Below are positions 23,481 through 35,263 of a DNA stretch of 64,000 nucleotides, piece by piece. The translations under genes were made by a program, and so were the position numbers. The stretch is from Strongylocentrotus droebachiensis (taxonomy: Eukaryota > Echinodermata > Echinoidea > Camarodonta > Strongylocentrotidae): contig JAVYIG010007438.1 in the NCBI GenBank assembly GCA_035222895.1, forward strand, positions 1-64,000, written 5' to 3'. Below the pieces are notes generated by a model. The model was given only the letters and a program-made list of their open reading frames with translations. It was not told where the DNA came from and did no database searches. Position 1 is the first letter of the stretch; every line of letters begins with the position of its first letter.

Positions 23481-23998
23481 ACGTTGATCAGGAAAACGGC
23501 AGCCACACATGTTTGTATAAATTCCTTACATTCATTTATTGCAGGGAATGTTGTGCCAATAAATGCAAAAGGATTCAACAAGAAAAATTGATAAATATTG
23601 AATGAGTAACAGGAGGAGAAATGTTATCAATTTCTATGATTTTAAAGCAACAAGTCATAATATGTATTCATTTGCATTTTCAATACTCTTTATCGAGCAG
23701 TGCAGATCAGTTTACTGTATAAAAAGCACTTAATATGAACCAGATAATGTTATTATAATTATCATTATTATTATTACAACAGACTCCAACCTATTGTTAA
23801 ACACAGTCAAGTATGTTAATTAAGCCTGCCACCTAATAAGCTAAGAATGAAATTCATGAAGGATATGTATTCTCCTTGACTAGAACAATTTAAACTCATT
23901 GTACCCATGTTCACATTAATATACTAATTTTGAATGGACATACATTTGTTAATGTCACATTACAATAGGTTCACTCTACACATGTCTTTATTTTTGCA
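23481..23998. other. No gene recognised
   Basis: AT-rich sequence between the LINE remnant and the next exon, with a short ATT microsatellite near 23755. It probably serves as intron. Confidence 0.4.
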
Positions 23999-23999
23999 G

Positions 24000-25155
24000 G
24001 CAAAAAATTAAAGGAGGCTAAGCCCCTTGGCTTCGATGCGTGCAAGAGTGTAGCAAAGCACATGTGCCATAGTGAAAGTGTACAAGAGAAGTACTATGTC
24101 GCCGCTCAAGCAGAGCGCATGGCAGCCCATTCGAGCTCCCTAATTGACAGCATATGGGCTAAGGTAATTAACCGAATTGGGATTGTTCATAAAGATATCA
24201 TATATTTCTATTTACATATTTGTATCGTTGTTAATATTCTCTGTAATGCATAAAGGATGTATTATTACATGTTATATATGTCAAGATCATAGTTTACATT
24301 TGATTATTTGGTCTTTGTTTTCATTAGATTAACGGCGTAGAGGGTCTATATGAGATGTAGTGGCGGTTGTCTTGCACTTGTCTTGTTTTATACGTAACAC
24401 ATCTCACATACTAAGCAATAGTAAGATGTATTGGTTAATTTATTTTCCCCAATCGGTCGATTCGATATTAAAGATAACTCTCCATCAATAAAAGAAAATG
24501 AATACTTATTATGTTCCTAATAATTTTCTATAATTTTACAGGAAGAACTGCAAACATCAACTCCGTGGCTATCCATGTAAGGTAGAGGAAAAGATTTATA
24601 AATTGTTTTATTCACCAATCATAATTTGATTTAAAAGATTTGAAGAGATCAGTGGTGAAACACTGAAACGTCTGATCAGTTGCGGCGACGTCTCCGGCTG
24701 TCGCGGGGACGGCGTTTTGACAGCGTCCCCGCGACGTGGCCAAGTTCTAATATAAGGCCTAAAATAAAAACTTGTTGCATTGCCCTTTGGGTGCCAAAAC
24801 ATGGGTCGGTCGGTCGGTCGGAAAAGATTTTATTTTTTTGAATTTTTTTTTCTCGCCCTCTTTTGGCCGATATTTTTCAGCTTTTCCATTTTTTTTCCCG
24901 CCCTTCTTTGGCCGAGTCACCACCAGATCGCCACCTCATCGCCACCTCGTCTCAAGGCCAATGAGATACCTACTTAAATTAACATAAAAAAATATCAGAG
25001 GAGAGAAGTATAAAAAGATTTGTTTTTATTGATAGACATGAAATCTCTTGTGTATATTTGAATTATTGCTTAATAAGTGCCCTTTATTTTTATTTCAAGT
25101 ATTGTTTTATAGGATGATCCCCGGGTTAACGAAAAGATCGCTAGAAGTTGAACAG
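24000..25155 (+). CDS. Three in-phase exons of an unrecognised gene (partial)
   Basis: Exons 24000-24163, 24542-24576 and 25113-25155 have good AG/GT sites and matching phases. The first encodes KKLKEAKPLGFDACKSVAKH followed by MCHSESVQEKYYVAAQAERM and continues to SSSLIDSIWAK; the next two give EELQTSTPWLS-M and MIPGLTKRSLEVEQ. The HMCHSxSVxxKYY pattern resembles the C-terminal His..Tyr segment of tyrosine recombinases (H-x(2)-H-S..YY), as found in Cryptons and in host proteins derived from such enzymes. That is a motif-level guess. The 5' exons were not found; they might join the short exons at 29-31 kb. No stop occurs inside these three exons. Confidence 0.5.
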
Positions 25156-25559
25156 GTATAGTATGCATCGTCATCCAATCATATTTTCTTCATCCACTAA
25201 AATGGACTTCAAATTAAAAAAGCTCTATGCAAGACTAGGGAAAAGACAATCTTAAAAGATTTAAAGGTTCTTGAGTGACAGATTATTTAAGTTAACATGT
25301 ACGGCATTATGAATCTTTTCTCTGTAATTGCATAAAGGAAATAGGCCTACATAGTGTTTGCATGGGGTTAATGGGTTTGTTTTTTTGTCAAAGTATATTC
25401 TACCTGTAGCAATGACAACAGCAGACTATCTGGCAACAATCGCTTTCCTCAAAGTAAAACATGTAATCATTGTGAAATATATACTAAATGTTGAGCACCC
25501 TATTTATATAATTGCCGTAAAATCTTTAAAAAATTTGTTACTACAAAATGTGCACTGGC

Positions 25560-25960
25560 CTTAAATGACTTTTATCACAAGAACAAGATCAGAAGCGGGA
25601 CGATACTGGCAGTGGTTACAAATAAATCCACATGGATAAAATGTGGGGGATGGGCTCTTAAAGAGAAGGTTGAGTTCTGGGAAGAGGTGAAAAATAATTT
25701 GTGAGCGTTACTCATTCTTATTATGCAAGTGTGGAAGAACATCAGATGAGACATGTTCCCTGAAAAGCATGGCTCTTCAAATGCCTTCATATTCTAAATA
25801 TGCATGTAACATCGTAAAAATCGGGGGGCCGGCTTTTTACGCCACGTGTTCGTGTAGTCCCATATACATCTTTCTGTGTACAGTGTTTGTAACTTTACCA
25901 AGACTTGGCCAAATTTCTTATCATTTTGATGATTCCAGAACCTTGCAATACACACAAATA
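25560..25960. repeat. Dispersed repeat, copy 1 (second copy at 34560-34800)
   Basis: Shared blocks include GGTTGAGTTCTG, GTGGAAGAACATCA, CAAATGCCTT and ATTTTGATGATT. The copy at 34.56 kb reads in the same order with moderate divergence. There is no coding potential in common. The copy lies in the left arm of the inverted duplication only. Confidence 0.55.
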
Positions 25961-26577
25961 CTTGTATGCTAGATGATCAACCTTTTCTGGTCGGTTCCAC
26001 ACCGTTTCTTTCACAATGCAATCGCATGACCAGAACTCAACTTCATCTTTAAATCAACTCTTTGCGTTGGTTAAGAAATGAGTATCCACTTGTATTGTGC
26101 AGCGGTTTGCCGTGAAACCTGTGAAAAAGTGTATACTAATATTAACGTTTTTCCGAAAAATACTCCAAAAAAACAAACAAGAAAAGTGACACGAAATCGA
26201 TAAGAAACATAACGACTTTTAAATCATGATCTTTATTTGGACATTTGATGAATATTTACTTCATTTTGGGGATGTTTTACGGAGTTACGGGTCAAATTTT
26301 GGATAGACTTCTGAACTAGCGCCGAAACGAGGTCTGTGTCGATAACTTGCAGGAAACTAGGTAGCTAGGCCTAGTCTTTTAATATTTGTACAGAGAATTT
26401 CACGGAACTTTTGGTGTTCTTGCTGTCCGCAAAATTAATCAAGTCTTGTACTTTGTAATTGATCATCAAGAGGTTCAAATCTAGGAAGATTCTCTTCAGC
26501 CATTTTTACCTACTTTGGACATAGATCTAAAATAAAGTTTAGAAACTAAGTAAATAATCGGAGATTACATGTAGGGT

Positions 26578-27960
26578 ACAACTACCGGCAATATAACAAG
26601 CAGCAGGTGGATGAGGCAATAGAGAAGGTCAAGGTGGACAACATGTCGGTTAGAAAGGCTGCGGAGCTCTAAATAGCCTCTAGATCTATGGCATACCGAA
26701 GTCAACCATTATTGATAAAGTGAGTACTGAAGAGAGAGAGAGAGCATAAACTTAAGTATGAAAGTCGCTTATTTCTCCCCCTCTTGTATTATTTATCTCA
26801 TTCCTCTTAGGTCTAAACCTTCCAATTTCGCCTTAGACCTACCTGTAAGTAATCAGATCGGTGGAAAGAGACCAATCAAGTCTACACAAGACAAGGTCCA
26901 AGTCCTAACTAGTCCTTGGCAGAAGAGGCGAAACTGACGAACTGCATGGGCACAGCAGGGCACAGCAGATGGTGAGAATCGGGTTTAGAGTGAACGGGCT
27001 CGAGTTGCAGCAGGTAGGCCAACATGAGCTGTGCAATGCGCATCCATCAGCTCTTGTGTTCTTGATAATTTTAATGATGACAATACCATTTAAGTACTGT
27101 TAATAATGATAATGAAAGTGATGATGATGATAATAATAGTAATCAAAATAATAATAGCGATCATCTCCAGAGAATCATGTAGTCTCCCTCTTCCTGTCCT
27201 CATTGCTCAATTCAATATAGACTCCGGAAGATAGTGGTCGAGGACAACCGACAGACCTCTTTCAAGGATTGGTTGCCGGGAAAGAAGTGGTTGATGGGCT
27301 TCTTCAGGAGACATCCTCAACTATCCGGAAGCCAGGAAGCCAGAGCGGCTCGGTGGTGAACGTGTTACTTCCGAGAAGTTTGACAAGTTCTACAAGGACT
27401 TGCATGCTAGCTCGAGAGTAAAGGTTGCTTATATCGATCCTCTCTTCACCTCGCCGTATATTCAATTGCGACGAGACAGGATGGCCACTTAGCGGGAAGG
27501 TGTGCCGTGTCATTGCCACCCAGGGTAGTCGAACGGTTAGTTCAGTATAGGGTCGATTAAATAGTCTCAAGTCACTGTGTTAGCGACGATAGCTGCATCT
27601 GGTGACGTGCTTCCACCAACTATTGTTCTTGCCGGCCAGAGGTTTAATGAAAACCCACTGGAAGCTGGCCCGACCGGTGCTTTCCTAGGTAGGAGTGAGA
27701 CGGCTGGCTGGATGAACAGTGAGGTATTCTATGAATACGTCGTCAACAGTTTCTTGCCATGGGTTGAGCAGCAGACCACCCCAAAGCCTGTACTGCTGCT
27801 GGTGGAAGGGGGGGGGGGGGGGGGTAAGGAGCTTTTTTTTCCTTCTCCCCCCCCCCCCCCCCATGCGGACGCGCCTATTGCAGAGGGACATATGATCGGA
27901 TAGGGTGCTGTCATTGTGAGCGATGGTGGCTGCACATCGTCTGCTCACATGGGTTGGAGG
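26578..27960 (+). pseudogene. Broken pogo/Tigger-type DNA transposase
   Basis: Three landmarks occur in order. An N-terminal Psq-type helix-turn-helix at about 26585-26715 reads YNKQQVDEAIEKVK, RKAAEL, then GIPKSTIIDK after a disrupting insert. A CENP-B-like second DNA-binding domain lies at about 27235-27330 (GKKWLMGFFRRHPQLS). The DDE domain includes NCDETGWPLSGKV at about 27466-27505 and VLATIAASGDVLPP through GWMNSEVFYEYVV to VLLLVEG at 27570-27815. Stops and frame changes separate the blocks, and a G-run/C-run insert with a GGACGCGCCTATTG right end (27808-27885) interrupts the segment where the second catalytic Asp is expected. It is clearly dead and lies within the presumed intron of the flanking short-exon gene. 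Confidence 0.8.
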
Positions 27961-28429
27961 GAAGAGATCGTGGCTCTAGATTTTAGATGTCATTTCTGTT
28001 AGAGTTGTATAAAAAACGAACTGTACATCCGGCTGCAGTTCATATTGAAACATTTCTTGGTATCATTTGTCTTATCCAATAAGATATTGTCTTCCTTTTC
28101 CGCTGACACGGTTCATGCAAGAACATTCTAATCATTATTTTTCAGTGCAGTATTCATTTGTATATTTTATTGTATACACGCCATTTTTTATCTAAATACA
28201 TTTTATTTATTTGTGGAATACCACGAAAGTCGAATTAACGATGGAAGTATTATCATTATCTTCTTTAAATTCATGCAAGGAACAATATTCTGAAACAATT
28301 TTATTATAATGAACATGGACCACAATAGTCTTGCCATCAATTTCAATGAAATTAAAGAGGACATCTACTCGAATTTCAAAACAAAGTTTGAACGATTCAT
28401 TTTATCTGCCGTTTGATAATGAATCTGAA

Positions 28430-28720
28430 TTTAAATTAACTCGTCCTTTTCATTGATTATCTGATTGCTTGATGGATGGACGGAAATCCTGATTGAAGGA
28501 TTGTCCGAGTGATTGATTTTCTGATCGATTGACTGATAGTTTAATTTCTGATTGAGTTATTGATGGATCGATTATTTGATTGAGTGATGGTTTGATTTGA
28601 ATGATTGTTTGAGAGTTTGATTTATTGATTGGAATTTTCTGATTGAGTTATTGATGGAGTGATTGAATGATTGCGTGATTGATTATTTGATTTTCGGATT
28701 GATTGATTCATTGAGTGTCT
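28430..28720. repeat. GATT-rich minisatellite
   Basis: Degenerate units based on GATTGATTGAGTGATTGAT and TTCTGATTGAGTTATTGATGG cover the stretch. The preceding 27960-28430 is AT-rich and shows no gene. Confidence 0.8.
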
Positions 28721-29207
28721 TTTATCCCTTTTAGGATGTTTCTGGAGACTTGAACTCATTACTTAATGTCAAACAATATCCAGGTATCTTTATAAAAATA
28801 ATAAATTCCTCTTTGTGCAGTTTATTTTCGTGAAGTACTTCAACCAGCCTTGCCAATCACACGAGCTAAATGAGAACTCAGCATTTTCATGTTTATTTTA
28901 TGGATTTATTTATTCTGATTTGAATCAGTATAGTTTGGGACTTAAAATGTCCGAAAATGTATGGCCTAATCATGGTATTTTTATATATACATATATATAT
29001 AATTATAGATACACAACTGAATTACATATTTTTATTTAATGTAATGTAATGAAATAAACCATAAAGACAACAGGAACTCATTGTGTATATTATTTCGTTT
29101 TCATAAACATGTATCAATGGTTTATATCCTATTTCTATGTACGAGCCTTTTATAAACGAAACGAAATTAAAATGAATGAAATAAGATGTTTTTTTTTTCT
29201 TCTTCAG

Positions 29208-31240
29208 ACTCTAGTCCATGACGCAGCTGGAAATTGATATCTTCATCAATGACATCTTTGCTGTAAGCCTCTTAACATCTTCATCTAATAGTTGGGATAG
29301 TATTATATTAAGTCAATCTTGTCTAAAACAGTGTCCATTTTAACCTTTATATAATAGGCAATTTCTACATGTTCGTACCAATTCATCATTCAATAAATAT
29401 GTAATAAAGCAATTCATCATTCAATAAATATGTAATAAAGCAATTCATCATTCAATAAATATGTAATAAAATAAAACATTATGAGGCGGAATCCTCATGT
29501 TATCGAAATACAGCGGCACGGCAAGTCAGGCTCCGAGCTCATTCATAATTGTTTTCCACCCAAACACAATTAGCGATGAACATTAAAGTAACTAATGTTA
29601 TATCAATGTTTTCTTGCTTTTTATTTCAGACTGACTGATGATTTGCTCCGAAAAGAACATGATCAGATCAAGCCTTACATTCATGTAGGTTTCTCATTAT
29701 AATTATGTTTATTATTATTTGTATGATTATTATAATCATTATTATATTTATCATTGCAATCATTACTATCATTAATATTTTGTTTAAATAATTATTATTA
29801 GTTGTAGTAGTAGTACATAATATCTCGAAATATTATCATGACTATCTGTAAATTATTTCTTTTTCATTACCATAAACCAGCTTTCCTATATTTCTCTTCC
29901 TGCAGACTATTGTTCAGGACGCAGTTCTTGAGCTTGAGATCGAGGACTAACTGAATGCAATTTTTGAAGTAAGCAAACATTAAATCAACCCTAGCGGAAC
30001 CCTCTCAATACAATGTATGGAAACCTAGAAAACATTCTGTTGAGCCTTGTCGACATTTATTGAGGTAGGTACATTTTACCTATATTATTACTTTTTCTTT
30101 TAAGGCTATAGTATTCTTAAGTTAGTTGAAATGGCAATATTTTGTGTATATCATGTCCTTTTTATTGTCATAACCCAGCCTTTTTATGAAATCATGTTTT
30201 CTGTTTTTCAGACTATCGTCCAAGAGGCCAGGCTTGATCGAGAGGTGGAACTTTACATCAGCGACATTTTTGCCGTAAGCATCTCGATATTTTCTAAACG
30301 CATTTATTGTACATTAATTATACATTTATAATTTCATTCATATTATTTCTTAAATTTTGATGAATAAATCATTGAATTGAAAAAATTGATCTTGTGATAT
30401 GAATTTTAAATTAATATATCAATATTTTTTTGTTTTTAATTATCAGAATGAAATTGCCGACTTGAAGCGCACACTGTCTGCCAAAACCATTGTTCAGGTA
30501 AATCCATATTCATATCTGCGTTTATTGTGTGTATATTTAAAAATACTGATACAAATCAGCTGTGAACCACTTTAGTGTGGTATGCGTCATATGTGCATTG
30601 ACTAACTCCTGAATAATTTATCATTTTTCTTAAGACCGTTACTCAGAAGGCGGCACTTGATTATCATGTTGATGCCTTTCGTAGCGGTATATTTGAGGTG
30701 AGCGTTGAAACATAATGTGGAGAGCATAGTGCGTGGTTCCGTTAAAAAAAAACACAATGCTCTTATAATTCACCATTCAAATCCAATTGCTTTATAATTA
30801 TCCGTTTTGTAGGTTGATGCGTGTCCCGACCCCAAATAAGTTCGAAACATATTAAAATGGTTTAACTGTCAAATTGTTGAAGAAATTAATTGGAAAAGTG
30901 CGATGGAAAAAGTAGTTAAGTTGATAATCTTATTTTCCCCTCTTCCCAGGATGTAACTGCTAGATATCTATTATTCCTGGTGCTATCCAAACCATCACCA
31001 CCGCCAACATTGCCGCTGACTACACCACTAGTACCACTACCAGCTCCACCACCTGAACAACTGCGGGCTCCACCATCAGAACCACATCAGGCACCAAAAC
31101 CAGAGGCACTTCTGGCGCCACCACCAAAACCACTACCGGGACCACCACCGGTAGAACTACCGGCGTCACCAACAGAAGCACTACTAGTACCACTACCAGT
31201 AGCACCTCTAGTTCTGGATAATACTTTAAATTTATGATAA
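29208..31240 (+). CDS. Ladder of similar short exons with a Thr/Ser-rich C-terminal exon (decayed or partial)
   Basis: Six short exons have good AG/GT sites: 29208-29262 (55 nt), 29630-29684 (55), 29906-29968 (63), 30212-30274 (63), 30447-30497 (51) and 30635-30697 (63). The 63-nt exons are phase 0-0 and encode related 21-residue units, e.g. TIVQEARLDREVELYISDIF and TVTQKAALDYHVDAFRSGIF. The fourth is fully open; the 29906 exon has an in-frame stop at codon 15 and the first two fit no common frame. The last exon (from about 30964) reads ISIIPGAIQTITTANIAADY, then Thr/Ser repeats with one stop, then TTSTTTSSTSSSG and a stop at about 31220, mucin-like. An optional exon at 28735-28783 (DVSGDLNSLLNVKQYP) may precede. 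I do not recognise the family; it may be a pseudogene or alternatively spliced. Confidence 0.5.
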
Positions 31241-31249
31241 TATGTTATG

Positions 31250-31443
31250 AAAATAATAAGTTTCGTTATTATTATGTACATATATTATGTAAAAAAAACA
31301 TTTTGACATGAAGAAATTATTGTTTGTTTATGTTGTATTATACCTTACATTTATATGTTCTTTGTTATTCAGTTATATTTTGTTTGGAAAAAATGCAGAA
31401 ATAAAATCAAAATCAAATCAAAATCAAATCAAAATCAAATCAA
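31250..31443 (+). repeat. Retroposon 3' end with (AAATCAA)n tail
   Basis: The block from TTCGTTATTATTATGTACAT through TTTTGACATGAAGAAATTAT to GGAAAAAATGCAGAAATAAA and a repeated AAATCAAATC tail is shared with 40145-40345 and, inverted, with 46900-47115. The tail of short repeats is typical of CR1/L2-like retroposon 3' ends. It separates the two halves of the Thr/Ser-coding duplication. Confidence 0.65.
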
Positions 31444-31630
31444 ACCACCAGAACCACTATGAGCACCACCACCAGTATCACTACCAGCGCCACCATCAGG
31501 CATCAAAACCAGTAGCACTTCTGGCGTCACAAACAGGAGCACTACTAGCACCACCGCCATCAATACTACCGACGCCACCACCAGAACAACTACTGGCACG
31601 ACCACCAGTAGCACTTCGACATGGTTCTGA
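31444..31630 (+). pseudogene. Second copy of the Thr/Ser-rich coding segment
   Basis: Codons rich in ACC, ACT and AGC give KTSSTSGVTNRSTTSTTAIN and TTRTTTGTTTSSTSTWF in one frame, matching the segment at 31090-31220 (TSGATTK..GVTNRSTTSTTT). A frame change near 31505 splits it. No splice acceptor is evident, so I treat it as a broken duplicate. Confidence 0.6.
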
Positions 31631-31895
31631 GCCTGGGGTTCACAATAACGAGGCCATTGTTTATCCACTAAATCATGACTGTACGCAGCGGGGGCTAGGG
31701 TATGGGGCCGCCCCAACAAATACCAAAAAAAGAAAGAAAATGCAGTAAATTATCAATAATTCATTGCATTTTCCCCCGGTCCCTAACAGGTGAACTATGG
31801 TTCAAGGCATGGCCACATAGAGGGTTTTCTGTTGGGGATCGGGGCAAATCGCAGTGAATTATTGATAATTTATTGCAATTTCTTTTCCACCTTTA
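31625..31895. repeat. SINE family B fragment plus palindromic repeat
   Basis: TAACGAGGCCATTG..ATCATGACTGTACGCAGCGGG (31640-31715) is the decayed head also seen at 45840-45895. It is followed by AAATTATCAATAATTCATTG and, 100 bases later, its near complement GTGAATTATTGATAATTTAT, forming a fold-back at about 31740-31885. The same two-part structure occurs at 45835-46025. Confidence 0.6.
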
Positions 31896-33589
31896 TGACC
31901 AACAGTGTAATTATTATCATTATTTTGGTTGTTTTCATTATTGTTATTATATTACATATCGTTATGTTGTTATTATTATTGTTATTATAATACTTATTAG
32001 TATCGTTGTTGTTATTAACATTATGATTATCGTATTATTATCATTGTTATTATTTGTTATTGTTGCAATCTTCCATGAAAAAGAGCCGGGGGGGGGGGGG
32101 AACCAAAACGTTGAAAGACCAATATATTTTTCAGGTACAGGTACAGTGCACACATTGTTGATCCAACAGAGAGAGAGAGAGATGGAGAGACCATGATTGG
32201 AATCTATATATACACTATTAGTAATATTAAAATATACTAAAATATTTTCTTGTGATGAAGTAGAATTGTCATTTCACTGAAAGGGGGATGGCAGTTCAGA
32301 GAAATGTAGGAGTATGTCAAAAATAATTCGGATAGTGGGCCTAACTAGGTAAATTACTACAATCTATCCCCGCTTATAATGAGTAGTTTCAGGTTTTTTA
32401 GTAACTTGGCCACTTTGCATTTTCTATATTTTTTTTTACCCCACCATTTTGTAATGGAAATATAAAAAAGCTTGTGTCAATAATCAACTGTCAAACTAAT
32501 CAATCGACCAACTTTTTTCCCTTCTTCAAATCCTTTTTTTTTCTCCAACTAATTAAAAGTCAATCCTTTAGATTTTAGACTATTTTTCGTTGGTATGTAA
32601 ATTTGTTTATAGATTTGTTTTGTTAATTACACAAACCGTTTTCCCCATGCCATATAGAATTAAACTGTTATCGTGGGAGATCATGACTTGTGCAGTTTAA
32701 AGCTCATTATTCAGCTTTGTTGCGCTCTATTAAAGTGATAATTATCAAGCGTCACATTAATGACAAAGATATTTTAACGATGAATGTGAATGAGGAAAAA
32801 CTTGCGAAGTTTTGTTTTTGCTAGCTGAGGGTAAAACCAAATCAATATTTGTCCGTCATATGCAGGCCAAGAGGACTTTATTATTGTTCCTATATAAACG
32901 TATCCCACAAAGCAGAAGAGTTAGAGCTCCGGTCACAACTCACGACCCAAGAACATTTATATTTAAATTTACTTGTAATAAAATTGGATTAACCTTGTTG
33001 CCAACGGGAATCATCAAAGGCCTACATCTTCTACAAGACTAACCAAGTTCTTCCAAGTATTCGACCAACATTATTTACAAAATAAGGTAAATTCATTCGT
33101 TACCATCATCGATATATTACAAGTAATTTGTTGTCATTAGTCATGCCTATACAAGTGCGGTTTTAAGTTATTTCGTCATGCATACTAAATGCAATTCATG
33201 GAAATTGTCTCTTTTTTTTACCTTAAAGAAGGATAATCGCTCGAGGGGATTGACTATTGTTTTGAAGTGATGTTTAATGTCCCGTACGACAAACGGGAAA
33301 TCGCCATTTATAGGGAAATCTGCAATATCATGCAAACTTTGAAAAATTGTGCCTCTGAAGCAGGCAACCAAAGTTACTTTTTGTTATTGATGTTGTTTCT
33401 CTGCCATTGATGTTTTTGTCGTTGTTGTTATTGTAGCTGTTAGAGTTTTCCAGAATAAAAATGAACGATTGGCATATTGTGTTTTGAACATGTTTGTTCG
33501 TACTATATATATATTTGGCAGTATTATTCTTCCTAATGTGGTTACGTAAATGCTCAGTCTGCTTATACACAAGTTCGTATTTACTTAAG

Positions 33590-34110
33590 GGTAAGTCCGG
33601 CCCATTTGGAAATTAAATTGAATAAATAGATAAAATTGTTACCAAAAAACTGAAAGATTCGTCAAGAACAGATAAAAAATACGAAAGTTTCAGAAATTTG
33701 AAGTTTCGCATAATTTCATGAAACGGTGATATGAATCACATACTCTGTATGCAAATTAGCCCGTTGGTGATGTCATCCCCTCACTTTTTTCTATCTATTT
33801 TGTTCATAAATTTCACAAAAATATCACTTTTCTGCTTTGAGAATGTATAACATGGTTTGAATCCTCATGGAATAAGCGAAAAATCGCAATTACTGTAACT
33901 TATTGTAATATAAAGGGAACAAAATATACCGGTGTTTCCACAAAAAAAATCTTGAAATGTCATAAACAAAAACAAAATTAGTTATTGCAAACAGTCTTTG
34001 TGATACATGCCACTCTTTCATACAATATTATGCGAATCCATACATTCCATGTAACTTTCTCATTTTTTTTGTCAGCTTTTGATGAAAAAACTTTATTAAA
34101 AAAAAAAAAA
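33590..34110. repeat. Dispersed invertebrate repeat present in the left arm only
   Basis: GTAAGTCCGGCCCATTTGGA starts the block. It holds the AAACTGAAAGATTCGTCAAG..AAATACGAAAGTTTCAGAAA, TATGCAAATTAGCCCGTTGG and GATGTCATCCCCTCACTTTT blocks typical of an abundant marine-invertebrate repeat, and ends near an A run at 34095. The right arm lacks it at the corresponding place (about 53560). Confidence 0.55.
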
Positions 34111-34559
34111 TTCTCGTTCACTCACAATTGGTCGGACTAGCCTTTTTGATAGGCAATTTATATATACACTACCTTGAGATGTAGACATGGAGTCAGAATA
34201 CGAAGTCACTAACCTCGCGCCGGTTCGAACCTAAATGCAGTTGAACTTGGTATAGGGTCCTTATACAAACTTAAAAACTAATATCAAAACCCTCTGTTGA
34301 AACTAGGGCTCATAGATTTAGAGGCGGTCTCGATTTCACACCTTTTTTTACTTACCAGGTTGGTGACCTTGATAGACCCAGTCCGGCGGGCACTACTTCG
34401 CGTCATATTATGATCACTCCCGTTTTCACAGCCTCTTTACTGAATGACTAGCTTTGAAATACAAAATGAATTCAGATTTCAGTCGACAGTACAACATATT
34501 TTAATCATGATGATGTGACCGTGATTAATATATCTGCAGATACTGTTCTGGTATAGATC

Positions 34560-34800
34560 ACAGACGTTAAACGCACAGTTGAGTTCTGAAAAAGATAACA
34601 AGTTATATGTGAGCTTTCTCAAAATTTTGTTCTGTCAGTTTGGAAGAGCATCACAGCAGAAATGTCTCCTGGAAAAGATTGCGGTCAAAATGCCTTTACA
34701 TTGGAAATTTGACAAGAAATATTTGAAGAGTTTGAACAGACTTTATATGCAGTGACCTTCAGCAAGACTGACCAGTTTTTCTTTCATTTTGATCAATAAT
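34560..34800. repeat. Dispersed repeat, copy 2 (first copy at 25560-25960)
   Basis: It shares GTTGAGTTCTG, GTTTGGAAGAGCATCA, AAATGCCTTTACATT and CATTTTGATCAATAA with the copy at 25.6-25.96 kb. Confidence 0.5.
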
Positions 34801-34864
34801 TATGTACTGCATTATAATCAACCCCTTAATGATCATTATTCAGCCGAATCTTGATCTATATTAT

Positions 34865-35110
34865 GTAGAGGTGTCTTGGTCTAGTGGATAAGTCTCGGGA
34901 TTCAAGATTACATGGTTCGAGTCCCGCCGCAGCACTAATGTCCTTAGGCAAGACATTAATCTGCACGTGCAATACTTGACCCTCGTGAGGTAGATGGTTA
35001 CTTAGCAGGAATTAATTCCTTTAAAAATAAAAATGCGCCATAATGGCAGCCATGTTAAAGCCGGGGAAATAATAATTGTGAAGCGCCAGGATTGAGTGTA
35101 ATGTTATTAT
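34865..35110 (+). repeat. tRNA-derived SINE, plus strand (family A)
   Basis: The A box TGGTCTAGTGGATAAG and the B box GGTTCGAGTCCC are clear, followed by GCACTAATGTCCTTAGGCAA and a body ending CCGGGGAAATAATAATTGTG AAGCGCC. The right arm keeps a decayed body piece at 52765-52880 in reverse, so the SINE predates the duplication. Confidence 0.8.
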
Positions 35111-35263
35111 TTTATTATGATTAAAAAGAAAATATAGGTCATGCACAAACTTTGATATCCTTATTTGGTGGAGTTTTCGTAGGTTGTCCTGAATTTTTTG
35201 AATGTGTGTTTGTTCGTTTGTTAAACTAAATGTCGTATCCTTATAGACGTTCGTAAGTGAAGA

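Noticed and set aside
34865-34960. Possible tRNA gene
   Set aside because: The A and B boxes are present, but the sequence does not close into a full cloverleaf and is followed by a SINE body.
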